From the NCBI RefSeq assembly GCF_023499255.1, contig NZ_CP092183.1:7250501-7314500 (forward strand): a DNA stretch of 64,000 nucleotides. Reading direction: 5' to 3'. This DNA comes from Couchioplanes caeruleus. GTDB taxonomy: Bacteria; Actinomycetota; Actinomycetes; Mycobacteriales; Micromonosporaceae. Shown piece by piece: positions 55,586 to 63,230 of the stretch; position 1 is the first letter of the stretch; each line of letters opens with the position of its first letter. The notes under the pieces are model-generated. The model saw only the letters and a list, made by a program, of their open reading frames with translations. It was not told the DNA's origin and did not search any database. Both the position numbers and the translations under genes were made by a program.

Positions 55586-56020
55586 TCAGGACGTGGTCTG
55601 CGTCTCGTTCCAGGTGTAGTAGATGTACGTGCTGCCCGGCCCGGTCATCGTGCCGTAGACCTGCCAGAAGCTGTTGGGCGCCAGCGAGTAGCGGACGATC
55701 TTGTCGCCGGGGCGGTCGTCCACGATCACCCGGGTGGACCCGTCCGAGGCCCGGACCCGCACCTCGATGGTGAACGTCGAGGTGTCCGGGATGTCGAGGC
55801 AGACCTCGTAGTCGTACTCCAGTGGGCCGCCGATGTTGTAGCTGTGACCGTCCACTGCCGGCCGCTGCACGTTCGTGGGGACGTAACTGCGCAGGACGCG
55901 GGTGTAATCACCCTTGGTGCAGTCGACCGCGGGGGTGGCCGCGGAGGCCGGGGCGGCGCCGGCGAGCGTGGCGCCGGCGGCGACAGCCGCGGCGGCGAGA
56001 ACGGGAACCATGCGCTTCAT
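55586..56020 (-). CDS. Small secreted protein
   Basis: A 144-residue protein with a clear Sec signal peptide (basic start, hydrophobic core, APASA/ATP cleavage near 28-29). The mature part of about 116 residues has two Cys and many beta-strand-like stretches, so it is probably a small disulfide-bonded beta protein outside the cell. ATG 56020 has GAGGAGAG upstream. Not recognised further. Confidence 0.8.
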   Translation of the reverse strand: MKRMVPVLAAAAVAAGATLAGAAPASAATPAVDCTKGDYTRVLRSYVPTNVQRPAVDGHSYNIGGPLEYDYEVCLDIPDTSTFTIEVRVRASDGSTRVIVDDRPGDKIVRYSLAPNSFWQVYGTMTGPGSTYIYYTWNETQTTS

Positions 56021-56122
56021 GTCTCTCCTCGTCTACGGGAGGTGCCGGGAAGTGGTTGAAGCTTGAACCAGTTCTCCCATAGAAGCCTGCCTATGACAAG
56101 CCCGGCGAAACTTTCCAGGGCG

Positions 56123-57028
56123 TCACACCTCGGACAGCCGGGGCAACAACGGCCCGAGCAGCTCGAGGGCGGGCCGCCGGACCGCGTAGCGCGTGATGCC
56201 CCACCGCTCCCGGTTCCGGCGCACCGCCGCGACGATCTCGTCGGCGGAGCCGACCAGCAGGAACGGCACCTCCCGCAGCTCGGCGACGCTCATGCCGAGG
56301 TCGCGCGCGTTCTCGGCCAGCGCCGCGTCCACGTCATCGGTGATCTCCACCTGCTGCACGAGCGCCTCCAGCGCCGGCTCGCCCCCGGCGTGGGCCAGGG
56401 CCACCTGGTCGTCGATGTCGGCGAGCCGCCACCGCACCCGGTGCTCATGGCCGTCGGACTTCGTCGGCCCGAAGCCGGTCAGCCCGACGATGTCGGCGTG
56501 CTCGCTCGCCCAGCGCAGCAGCCGCGAGTTCGCCGTACCCACCAGCAGCGGCATCCGGTCCTGCACGGGCCGCGGCTTGTCGAGCACCGCGTTGTGCATG
56601 GTCAGCTCGGGGATGTCGACCGTCACCTTCTCGCCCGCCAGCAGCCGCCGGGTGGCCTCCATGACGGCGATGCAGCGGTCGACGCGGGCCCGCACGCCGG
56701 GCCGCACCCGGCCGACCGCCTCCCATTCGACGGGCGTGTGACCGGCGCCGATGCCCAGCACCGCGCGGCCGCCGGACACCACGTCGAGCGTGGCGACGTC
56801 GGTGGCGAGCAGCATCGGCTCCCGCACCCCCGCGTTCACCACGTACGACCCCAGCTTGATCCGGGTGGTGACCGCGGCGGCGGCCGCCAGCGCCACGAAC
56901 GGCGCGGCGCACGAGCCGGGATGGTCGGCGGCGGTCAGCGTGTGGAAGCCGGCCGCCTCGGCACGGCGGGCGGTGTCGATCCACTCGGCGGCGTCGACGG
57001 GTTGAACCTGCAGCGAGAACTGGGCCAT
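56123..57028 (-). CDS. Luciferase-like (LLM class) F420/FMN-dependent oxidoreductase
   Basis: A 301-residue TIM-barrel oxidoreductase of the bacterial luciferase-like family (TIGR03621-like layout). Seen: ARRAEAAGFHTLTAADHP at the N-terminus, LATLDVVSGGRAVLGIGAGH near 85-110, and the C-terminal EVPFLLVGSADEIVAAVR. In actinomycetes the cofactor is often F420. Start ATG 57028. Substrate unknown; stands alone, divergent from the esterase gene. Confidence 0.88.
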   Translation of the reverse strand: MAQFSLQVQPVDAAEWIDTARRAEAAGFHTLTAADHPGSCAAPFVALAAAAAVTTRIKLGSYVVNAGVREPMLLATDVATLDVVSGGRAVLGIGAGHTPVEWEAVGRVRPGVRARVDRCIAVMEATRRLLAGEKVTVDIPELTMHNAVLDKPRPVQDRMPLLVGTANSRLLRWASEHADIVGLTGFGPTKSDGHEHRVRWRLADIDDQVALAHAGGEPALEALVQQVEITDDVDAALAENARDLGMSVAELREVPFLLVGSADEIVAAVRRNRERWGITRYAVRRPALELLGPLLPRLSEV

Positions 57029-57212
57029 GCCCCGATGATGGCGGCCCGGCCGGCCGGTCGCCGCCCCGCACGGCTCGTTTCTGCCAGCGGCAGAACCGCC
57101 AAGTGGCGGGTAACGTCCGCCGCCTGGCGCTGGATCGGCCGCCGCCGGCCGGACCATCCTGATCACAGCCACCACCCGGCCGGGACCGGCCGGACCCCTC
57201 GAGGAGGCCCGC

Positions 57213-58193
57213 ATGACGCTGTCCGTGGCGGCCACACCGCCGCCGTTCGACCCCGAGCTGGGCGCCGCGCTCGCCGCCGTCGCGGAGACGAACCCGCCCC
57301 CGCTGACCGCCGACCTGATCCCGGCCCTGCGCGCGGACAGCCCGATGGTCCGCGCCTCCGACGACGAGCTGCGCCGCGACGGCAGGTTCACGGTCGAGGA
57401 GCGGCTCGTGCCCGGCCTCGACGGCGACCCCGACATCGGCCTGCTCATCTGCCGCCCGACCGCCCCGACGGGAGTGCTCGGCTGCGTCTACCACACCCAC
57501 GGTGGCGGCATGATCATCGGTGACAACCGGACGGGCGTGCCCGACATGCTCGACTGGGCCGAGGAGTTCGGCCTGGTCGTGGTCTCGGTCGAATACCGGC
57601 TGGCCCCCGAGACCCCGCACCCCGGGCCGGTCCACGACTGCTACGCGGGCCTGCTGTGGACCGCCGAACACGCCGACGAGCTGGGCTTCGACCCGGGCCG
57701 GCTGCTGGTCGCGGGAGGGAGCGCCGGCGGCGGGCTGGCGGCCGCGCTCGCCCTGATGGCCCGGGACAAGGGCGGTCCGGCGCTGCGGGGGCAGGTGCTC
57801 ATCTGCCCGATGCTCGACGACCGCAACGACACCCCGTCGGCGATCCAGATGGCGGGGCTCGGCGTCTGGGACCGTACGGCCAACGACACCGGCTGGACGG
57901 CCCTGCTCGGCGACGCGCGCGGCGGCCCTGACGTGTCGCCGTACGCCGCCCCCGCCCGCGCCACCGACCTCAGCGGCCTGCCCGCGGCGTTCATCGACGT
58001 CGGCTCGGCGGAGACGTTCCGCGACGAGGACGTGGCATATGCGACGCGCATCTGGCAGGCCGGCGGCGTGGCCGAGCTGCACGTGTGGCCCGGCGCGTTC
58101 CACGGCTTCGACGGCATGGTGCCGCAGGCCGCGCTGTCACAGGAGGCGAAGGCCGCCCGCGTACGGTGGCTCCGCCGCCTCCTGGACGCCTAA
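57213..58193 (+). CDS. Esterase/lipase of the hormone-sensitive-lipase family
   Basis: A 326-residue alpha/beta hydrolase. HGGG oxyanion motif (THGGGM near 97), nucleophile motif GGSAGG near 169, acid in the segment DVGSAETFRDED, and His in FHGFDG near 297. No signal peptide. ATG 57213 with GAGGAGG 5 bases upstream. Followed after 11 bases by an HTH protein on the same strand, so the two probably form an operon. Confidence 0.92.
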   Translation: MTLSVAATPPPFDPELGAALAAVAETNPPPLTADLIPALRADSPMVRASDDELRRDGRFTVEERLVPGLDGDPDIGLLICRPTAPTGVLGCVYHTHGGGMIIGDNRTGVPDMLDWAEEFGLVVVSVEYRLAPETPHPGPVHDCYAGLLWTAEHADELGFDPGRLLVAGGSAGGGLAAALALMARDKGGPALRGQVLICPMLDDRNDTPSAIQMAGLGVWDRTANDTGWTALLGDARGGPDVSPYAAPARATDLSGLPAAFIDVGSAETFRDEDVAYATRIWQAGGVAELHVWPGAFHGFDGMVPQAALSQEAKAARVRWLRRLLDA

Positions 58194-58204
58194 CCTCTCT
58201 CACC

Positions 58205-59170
58205 ATGAAGGACCTGGCCGTCCGCCTCGCCGCCCTGGACGCAGACGCCGGCGCCGCACTGCGGGTGATCGCGTACTTCGACACCCTGGTCGAGGCCCGG
58301 GCGGGCCTCACCTCGATCGTGCGCGGCGCGGCGATGCTGGCGGACTGCCCGGCCCGGCTCGTCGACGAGCAGCGCCGGGTCCGCGTCCGCGTCACCCGGC
58401 AGGGCGAGAGCGCCTGGGCGGACGGCCCGCCGGACCCGGCCTGGCCGTCGATCGCGGCCGGGCCGGCGACCCTCACCCTGGAGAAGCCGGGACCGCCGGG
58501 CCCGGTGGGCGCGATGATCCTGGAGCGTGCGGCGGGTGCGGCGAAGGCGGTCCTCGACCGCACCCGGGGCCGCACCCCCGCCCCCGACCCGGCGTCGGTC
58601 GAGCTGGTCGTGGACGCGTCGGCCCCTCCGGACGTACGCCTGCAGGCAGCGCGCCGCCTCGGCCTCGACCCGGCGGGCACCGCCACGGCGGCCGCGCTGG
58701 AGACCGGCCCGCAGGTCTTCGCGGGCCCGCCACCGTCTTTCCCGGGCCGGGTGGGCGTGGGTCCGGCCGTACCGGTCCCCGACCTTCCGTCGTCCTGGGC
58801 GGCGGCCAGAACCGCCCTGCGCTTCGCCGCGGACGGCACCGACGAGGACCCGGGACCGACGGTCGTCCACCACGCCGACCTGGGCGCGCTGGCGCTGCTC
58901 GCCGACCTGGGCGACCAGTCGTCGCTGCCGGACGTCCGGGCCCTCGACCACGCGGCAGCGGCGGCACCCTGGATGCCGGCGACCCTGCAGGCGGTGGCGG
59001 ATTCGATCAGCCTCCGCGCGGCGGCGACGGCCCTGCGCGTCCATCACTCGACGCTGCAGGACCGCATCGCGCACGCGGAACACCTGCTGGGCTGGACCGT
59101 ACGCGACCCGCACGGCCGGCTGCGGCTCCAGCTGGCCCTCGCGCTGCGCCGCCTCCGCCGTCACCCCTGA
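58205..59170 (+). CDS. PucR/CdaR-type HTH protein without a sensory domain
   Basis: A 321-residue protein. The only recognisable part is the C-terminal PucR-like helix-turn-helix (about 265-310: SLRAAATALRVHHSTLQDRI). The first 250 residues are Ala/Pro/Arg-rich and show weak GGDEF/CdaR-like helix-strand pattern but no catalytic motif. ATG 58205 lies 11 bases after the esterase stop, so it may control that gene. Function inferred from the HTH only. Confidence 0.75.
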   Translation: MKDLAVRLAALDADAGAALRVIAYFDTLVEARAGLTSIVRGAAMLADCPARLVDEQRRVRVRVTRQGESAWADGPPDPAWPSIAAGPATLTLEKPGPPGPVGAMILERAAGAAKAVLDRTRGRTPAPDPASVELVVDASAPPDVRLQAARRLGLDPAGTATAAALETGPQVFAGPPPSFPGRVGVGPAVPVPDLPSSWAAARTALRFAADGTDEDPGPTVVHHADLGALALLADLGDQSSLPDVRALDHAAAAAPWMPATLQAVADSISLRAAATALRVHHSTLQDRIAHAEHLLGWTVRDPHGRLRLQLALALRRLRRHP

Positions 59171-59183
59171 CCGCCCGGCTTGC

Positions 59184-59618
59184 TCAGTCCCAGTCGCCGA
59201 CCCGGACGTCGCGCGGCGAGGGGGCGCCCTTGCCGGTCTCCACCAGCGACTTCAGGCTCATCAGGTACGTACCCCACTTCGTGCTGCAGTGGTGCATGAA
59301 CTCCACCGGCTCGCGCCAGCCCTGATGCTTGAACAGCACGATCGTGTAGTCGCCGTCCTGGCGCAGCGCCCAGTCGATCGTGGTCCCGACCCACTCCTCG
59401 GGCCCGTCGACCACCCGCCACGTCACGTGCTCGTCCGGCTCCGTCCCGACGACCTCCATGTCGAAGCCGCCGGGCGGGAAACGGAACTTCAGGACACCGC
59501 CGCTCTCTTCGGTGTCGTCGGTCCACCAGCCCCGGAGGCCGTCCACCGTCGTCAGCGCCGCGTACACCTTCTCCGGTGTCGGGGTGGCGACCCCGACCCG
59601 GTGCAGAATGTCGACCAT
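59184..59618 (-). CDS. SRPBCC/AHSA1-like protein (distal gene of ArsR operon)
   Basis: A 144-residue START/Bet v 1-like cavity protein of the AHSA1 group. Typical segments: TPEKVYAALTTVDGLRGWW at 14-32 (broken here for length) and the C-terminal WAST-like strand KWGTYLMSLKSL. ATG 59618 with GAGGA upstream, 18 bases after the ArsR gene. Proteins of this kind often appear as pairs next to an ArsR repressor and bind a small hydrophobic ligand; their chemistry is poorly known. Confidence 0.88.
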   Translation of the reverse strand: MVDILHRVGVATPTPEKVYAALTTVDGLRGWWTDDTEESGGVLKFRFPPGGFDMEVVGTEPDEHVTWRVVDGPEEWVGTTIDWALRQDGDYTIVLFKHQGWREPVEFMHHCSTKWGTYLMSLKSLVETGKGAPSPRDVRVGDWD

Positions 59619-59636
59619 CTCGGTTCCTCGCTCTCG

Positions 59637-59981
59637 TCAGTCCTGCTGTTGACGCTGGATCGCCTCGGCGATCCGCTTGATCCGCTGCAACCGCGCATCC
59701 CACGCCGAGCCGACAAAGGACAGTTGGGCCACCGCCCGCGCCAGCTGCACGTCATCGACCCGGTACCGCCGCTCGCGCCCGTCCGGCGTCGCCCGGACCA
59801 GCCCGGCCCGGTCGAGCACCCCGAGATGCTTGGCGACCGCCTGCCGCGTGACGGGCATCTGCCGGCTCAGCGACGTCGCGGTGCCGGCCCCGTCGACCAG
59901 CAACAGATCGAGCATCCGCCGCCGCGTCGGATCCCCGATCGCCGACCACAGGTCGTCGTCCACCTCGGCGACGGCGGTCAC
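59637..59981 (-). CDS. ArsR-family repressor
   Basis: A 114-residue winged-helix repressor of the ArsR family without metal-binding Cys. Core: IGDPTRRRMLDLL (14-26), recognition helix PVTRQAVAKHLGVLD, and wing ERRYRVDD. GTG 59981 overlaps the stop of the preceding SRPBCC gene. Non-metal ArsR proteins of this type usually repress their own operon; two perfect palindromes stand in front of it (60451 and 60496). Confidence 0.92.
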   Translation of the reverse strand: MTAVAEVDDDLWSAIGDPTRRRMLDLLLVDGAGTATSLSRQMPVTRQAVAKHLGVLDRAGLVRATPDGRERRYRVDDVQLARAVAQLSFVGSAWDARLQRIKRIAEAIQRQQQD

Positions 59982-60439
59982 GGCCGCACCCGCAGGGTCG
60001 GCACGTACGCCACCAGCCGCGGCAGGAAGTGGCCCCACCCGCTGACGTGGTCGCGGTACGTCTCCTCCAGGACGGCGGCCTCCCAGCCCATCTCCCGGAA
60101 ACCGGTCTCGGTCATCTTCAGCACGGTCCCGTCACCGGACGGCGTCAGATCGAAGGTGACCAGCAACGAGTTCCCGACGGCGGCGACCTCGCCGGCGGGC
60201 TGCGTCCACCGGAACGAGAACAGCGTCGGAGGCCGTACGTCGACCACGGTGAACGCGACAACCTTCCCGCCGGCGTTGCAGTCCCCGAAGACGATCTCGC
60301 CGGTCGAGCCGGGGACGGCGTCGTACCGCGCGTCGTCCGGCCACCACTGCTTGAGGTGGTCGGGGCTGCTCACCACCTCGAACACGATCTCCGGCGCGGC
60401 CTCGACGTAGATCTCGCGCTCGATGGACCCGAACTCCAT
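59978..60439 (-). CDS. SRPBCC/AHSA1-like protein (first gene of ArsR operon)
   Basis: A 153-residue AHSA1-type cavity protein with EREIYVEAAPEIVFEVV near the N-terminus and a C-terminal WGHFLPRLVAY segment. ATG 60439 is preceded by AGGAGGG at good spacing; the frame extends upstream but across both operators, so that extension is rejected. Same family as the protein at 59184-59618 but diverged. Operon order: SRPBCC, ArsR, SRPBCC. Confidence 0.9.
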   Translation of the reverse strand: MEFGSIEREIYVEAAPEIVFEVVSSPDHLKQWWPDDARYDAVPGSTGEIVFGDCNAGGKVVAFTVVDVRPPTLFSFRWTQPAGEVAAVGNSLLVTFDLTPSGDGTVLKMTETGFREMGWEAAVLEETYRDHVSGWGHFLPRLVAYVPTLRVRP

Positions 60440-60450
60440 GACACCCTCCT

Positions 60451-60465
60451 GCAACCATTGGTTGC
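60451..60465. promoter_or_regulatory. ArsR operator candidate, proximal
   Basis: GCAACCATTGGTTGC, a perfect inverted repeat (one central base), 12 bases upstream of the first gene of the ArsR operon. Same core as the site at 60496. Confidence 0.75.
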
Positions 60466-60495
60466 ACATCACCGTACGCCCGCCACCCCAGCGAC

Positions 60496-60510
60496 GCAAC
60501 CATCGGTTGC
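60496..60510. promoter_or_regulatory. ArsR operator candidate, distal
   Basis: GCAACCATCGGTTGC, identical to the proximal site except for one central base. Centre-to-centre distance 45 bases, so the two sites could bind cooperating dimers across the promoter. Confidence 0.75.
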
Positions 60511-60646
60511 ACTACGCACTCCACGGGCGGGCCACCCTCTCAGGCCGGTACGCGGAAGAGTGACCTAGTCCACTCCCTGCCCGGACTCGACCGTTCACGT
60601 GCTAGGTTTCCGGTGTTGCAGTTTTGATTTCCGTAGACGTTTACCG

Positions 60647-60694
60647 GCGCCTGGTGGGTTATCTGAAACCCGCCCAGGCGCTTTTCGTTTTTCG
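60647..60694 (+). promoter_or_regulatory. Leader hairpin with T-rich tail upstream of the cold-shock gene
   Basis: GCGCCTGG (60647-60654) pairs with CCAGGCGC (60674-60681); the loop region itself forms GGGTT/AACCC. The stem is followed by TTTTCGTTTTTCG. This looks like an intrinsic terminator placed in the 5' leader about 80 bases before the cold-shock ATG. It is a candidate attenuator or cold-responsive leader. The rest of the 335-base gap 60440-60774 holds the two ArsR operators and no gene. Confidence 0.55.
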
Positions 60695-60774
60695 TGTCGT
60701 TTCGACGCGGGTGATCAACGCGGCGGCATGAGGGTCCGCACAGTGCGGCCCCCACAGCCTGCGAAGGAGCAGAC

Positions 60775-60978
60775 ATGACTACAGGCACCGTGAAGTGGTT
60801 CAACGCCGACAAGGGCTTCGGTTTCATCAGCCCGGACGACGGCGGCGCCGACGTCTTCGCCCACTTCTCCGCGATCTCGGCCAGCGGCTTCCGCAGCCTC
60901 GACGAGAACCAGAAGGTGGAGTTCGACATCACCCAGGGCCAGAAGGGCCCGCAGGCGGAGAACATCCGCCCGCTCTGA
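60775..60978 (+). CDS. Cold-shock protein (CspA family)
   Basis: A 67-residue single cold-shock domain. RNP1 KGFGFIS and RNP2 DVFAHFS are intact, with KWFNADKG before RNP1. Binds single-stranded RNA/DNA as an RNA chaperone in the cytosol. ATG 60775 with AAGGAG upstream. A long leader with a terminator-like hairpin precedes it and a perfect 14-base-pair hairpin follows it, so it is transcribed alone. Confidence 0.96.
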   Translation: MTTGTVKWFNADKGFGFISPDDGGADVFAHFSAISASGFRSLDENQKVEFDITQGQKGPQAENIRPL

Positions 60979-60989
60979 TCCACGCACTG

Positions 60990-61027
60990 CGAACGGCGGC
61001 CCGACTGGTTCAGCGGGCCGCCGTTCG
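60990..61027 (+). terminator. Terminator after the cold-shock gene
   Basis: A perfect 14-base-pair stem, CGAACGGCGGCCCG with CGGGCCGCCGTTCG, around a 10-base loop, 12 bases after the cold-shock stop. No T-run, as is common for strong GC-rich actinobacterial terminators. Confidence 0.8.
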
Positions 61028-61251
61028 GCGTCTCCCGGGCCGGGCCGCGTCGTCGGATTCGTCACCGCATCGCGCGGATGTGACCGGCGAAAGCTGGAGC
61101 GGCCCCCCGGCCGCCCGCTATGGGTAACCGTGTCGAAACTCGCCGTGGCCCTGACAGTCGAGCCCGTCCCCGACTCCGTGTGCTCATTCCCGGTGAAGGC
61201 CCGGCATCTGCAACCATGGGTGGACCGCGCGAGATCCTGAAAGAGGCAACT

Positions 61252-61533
61252 ATGACAACCACCTATTCAGGCCCCGCGAAGCTGACCCTGGTCGACGGCG
61301 CCTGCATCTCCGGCATGGCCTCGCTCAGCACCAACCAGCGGGGAGGAATCAACGGCTGGGGCGGCACGTTCCGTCCCGACGAGATGACGACCGAGCTTCG
61401 CAACGCAGGCGAAGGACTGCAGCTGGAACTGCCCTACGATCGAGTGGGGACGGTTGCCGTCACGGGCATGCGCAAGCTCCTCGCCACGCAGGTGCTGATG
61501 TCATTGGCGGGTCGTGGGCCCGCACCATTCTGA
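61252..61533 (+). CDS. Small protein of unknown function, 93 residues
   Basis: Not recognised. ATG 61252 is preceded by GAAAGAGG at good spacing, which favours it over the longer frame from 61120. The 93 residues look like a compact beta protein, with Gly-rich turns (STNQRGGINGWGG), and no signal peptide, Cys or catalytic motif. Codon use is only moderately GC-biased. It may be a small regulatory or binding protein. Confidence 0.6.
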   Translation: MTTTYSGPAKLTLVDGACISGMASLSTNQRGGINGWGGTFRPDEMTTELRNAGEGLQLELPYDRVGTVAVTGMRKLLATQVLMSLAGRGPAPF

Positions 61534-62383
61534 CGACGCACCGCAGAACCCGGCGCCACCTCCACGCCGCGACGGCGGCAATGCTCAGCGGGCCGGCCTC
61601 CTCACCCATGGAGACATCGACGCCCCCTGAAACGTCCCCCTGCTGCCCAGAAAATCTATGCCTCCGGACCTAGACTTTTCCTGCGCGCTCGGATAACGTT
61701 TCTCCCGTTGACAGCAGAGACCGCTTGAAGACGCGGACGAAGCAGACCGAGCGTCAAGCAGGGCCCGGAACGTCTCGTGGCTCGCTCGGCAGCCGCGGTG
61801 AACGCATCACCGCACGCAACACGGCAAGGCAAGGCAAGCGCACGACAAGACCTTGACGTCATTCCAGGTCGAGGCAACCGCAGGCAGGGCCGGTACCACT
61901 CGGGGCTCTGCCTGATGCAGAAGGATCCGCCGCACGTGTGCGGGGCCATGAAGTTTGCGTGGGGCTCCTACACCGGCGGGGCAGAAGGACCGCACCATCA
62001 GTAAGGGAAGCAGAGGAAAGGGAGGGCAGAACACCGTTGGATCGCCCGCCGTCAGAATGTGATTCGCAGTTCTGAGGGTGGACACCGTAGCGCCATCGAA
62101 CGTGAGGTGGTCTCCGGTCACGCTTATGCGATCCTCGCACCGCAAGCCGCTCACAGCGGCGAGGTGTGGAAACGACAAACCGATGAACCTGTCGGTAGAT
62201 GGTGTATCACCCGTAACCCTGGGCCCCGGCGCTTTCGCGCCGGGGCCCTCGTCATGCCTTGACGAGGCGAACCTGTTCACCCGTTCCACCCCGCCGACGG
62301 GGTGACCGTTCCCTTTTCTGCCACATCGCGGTCGACCTCGGCGCGAACGCAGCCGGGTCACGCTGCGGCAGTCGGCACAAAGG
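61534..62383. other. Gene-poor stretch
   Basis: About 850 bases with no reading frame I can support: frames on both strands are short, overlap each other, lack ribosome binding sites and have no familiar motifs. GC and codon texture are less biased than in neighbouring genes. It contains a short tandem AAGGC/AAGGCAAGC run near 61826-61840 and the strong hairpin at 62221-62248. It could be a decayed insertion beside the tRNA or hold an unannotated RNA. Confidence 0.5.
62221..62248. terminator. Strong GC hairpin in the gene-poor stretch
   Basis: GGGCCCCGGCGC and GCGCCGGGGCCC form a perfect 12-base-pair stem over a TTTC loop. No T-run on either side. Probably a terminator, though no upstream gene is recognised. 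Confidence 0.5.
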
Positions 62384-62413
62384 AAAAGGCCCGGACCGAA
62401 GTCCGAGCCTTTT
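62384..62413 (-). terminator. Terminator of the tRNA-Ala gene
   Basis: Read on the minus strand just past the CCA end: an AAGGCTCGGAC stem, TTCG loop and matching arm GTCCGGGCCTT, followed by TTCC. Directly downstream of the tRNA. Confidence 0.8.
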
Positions 62414-62417
62414 CTCC

Positions 62418-62493
62418 TGGTGGAGCTGAGGGGACTCGAACCCCTGACCCCCACACTGCCAGTGTGGTGCGCTACCAGCTGCGCCACAGCCCC
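62418..62493 (-). tRNA. tRNA-Ala, anticodon GGC
   Basis: A complete cloverleaf on the minus strand: acceptor GGGGCTG with CAGCTCC, D arm with GCGC stems, anticodon stem CCACA/TGTGG with loop CTGGCAG (anticodon GGC, reading GCC), T arm AGGGG-TTCGAGT-CCCCT, discriminator A and an encoded CCA (62418-62420). A TACTAT box at 62531-62526 on the minus strand, about 33 bases before the 5' end, is a likely -10. Confidence 0.96.
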
Positions 62494-62568
62494 TTGCCAT
62501 GTCCGGTCGCCCGGGCACGAAGGAAATAGTACACACCCCGCCGACCCGCACCGCAGGGGCCCCGAACT

Positions 62569-63126
62569 TCAGTTCAGCGACACGTCGGGCGGGAAGTGTG
62601 CCACCGCCGCGAGGATGTCTCCCTGCCTGCGCAGCACCATGGCCCACAGATCGTCCGGCCGGCTCACGAACGGATCGCCCGGCAGCGCGTCGAAGACGAA
62701 CCAGGAGCCCGACGCGATCTCGTCCTCCAGCTGACCCGGCGACCAGCCCGAATACCCCGCGAAGACCCGGATCCCGGCCACGCTCTCGCGGAGCCGGTCG
62801 GGGTCGGCCGACAGGTCGACCGTGCCGAGGGAGCCGGCGACCTGGTGGAAGCCGGTGACCCGCTTCTTGACCTCGGGGCGGGTACGGGCCAGGCAGATGG
62901 CGGACTCGGGCTGGACCGGGCCGCCCTCGAAGAGCACGGCCGGGTCGCCGGCGAGCGCTCCCCAGTCGCCGAGGACCTCCGCGACCGGCACCTCGGTGGC
63001 GCGGTTGAGCACCACGCCCAGCGCTCCCCCGGTTTCATGGGCGACGAGCAGCACGACCGTACGGTCGAAGTTGGGGTCCTTGAGGGTCGGGGTCGCGACC
63101 AGCAGTTGACCGGTCATCGACTCCAC
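62569..63126 (-). CDS. YqgE/AlgH family protein
   Basis: A 185-residue UPF0301 protein. Typical segments: GQLLVATPTLKDPNFDRTV at 5-23, NRATEVPVAEVL, FEGGPVQPES, and FAGYSGWSPGQLE near 135-147. I start it at GTG 63126, 7 bases after GGAGG, which reproduces the usual family N-terminus; the frame extends further upstream into the region before the divergent phosphorylase. Function of the family is not settled (quality-control or regulatory roles proposed). Confidence 0.93.
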   Translation of the reverse strand: MESMTGQLLVATPTLKDPNFDRTVVLLVAHETGGALGVVLNRATEVPVAEVLGDWGALAGDPAVLFEGGPVQPESAICLARTRPEVKKRVTGFHQVAGSLGTVDLSADPDRLRESVAGIRVFAGYSGWSPGQLEDEIASGSWFVFDALPGDPFVSRPDDLWAMVLRRQGDILAAVAHFPPDVSLN

Positions 63127-63217
63127 CGATCGACCTCCGATGCGCTGCTCTTCACTGAACACAACCGCCTCGCCTTCGCGCCATGCTTGGACATTAGCTT
63201 GCGGTTCCCGCCACCGA

Positions 63218-63230
63218 TAAGGTCTGCGCA
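63218..63230 (+). promoter_or_regulatory. -10 box of a leaderless transcript
   Basis: TAAGGT at 63218-63223 lies 6 bases before the A of the phosphorylase ATG (63230), which places transcription start on the start codon. No ribosome binding site is present in front of that ATG. Confidence 0.5.

Noticed and set aside
61777..62487. Several overlapping short frames on both strands in the gene-poor stretch
   Set aside because: No ribosome binding sites, no motifs, mutually overlapping; one even crosses the tRNA gene.
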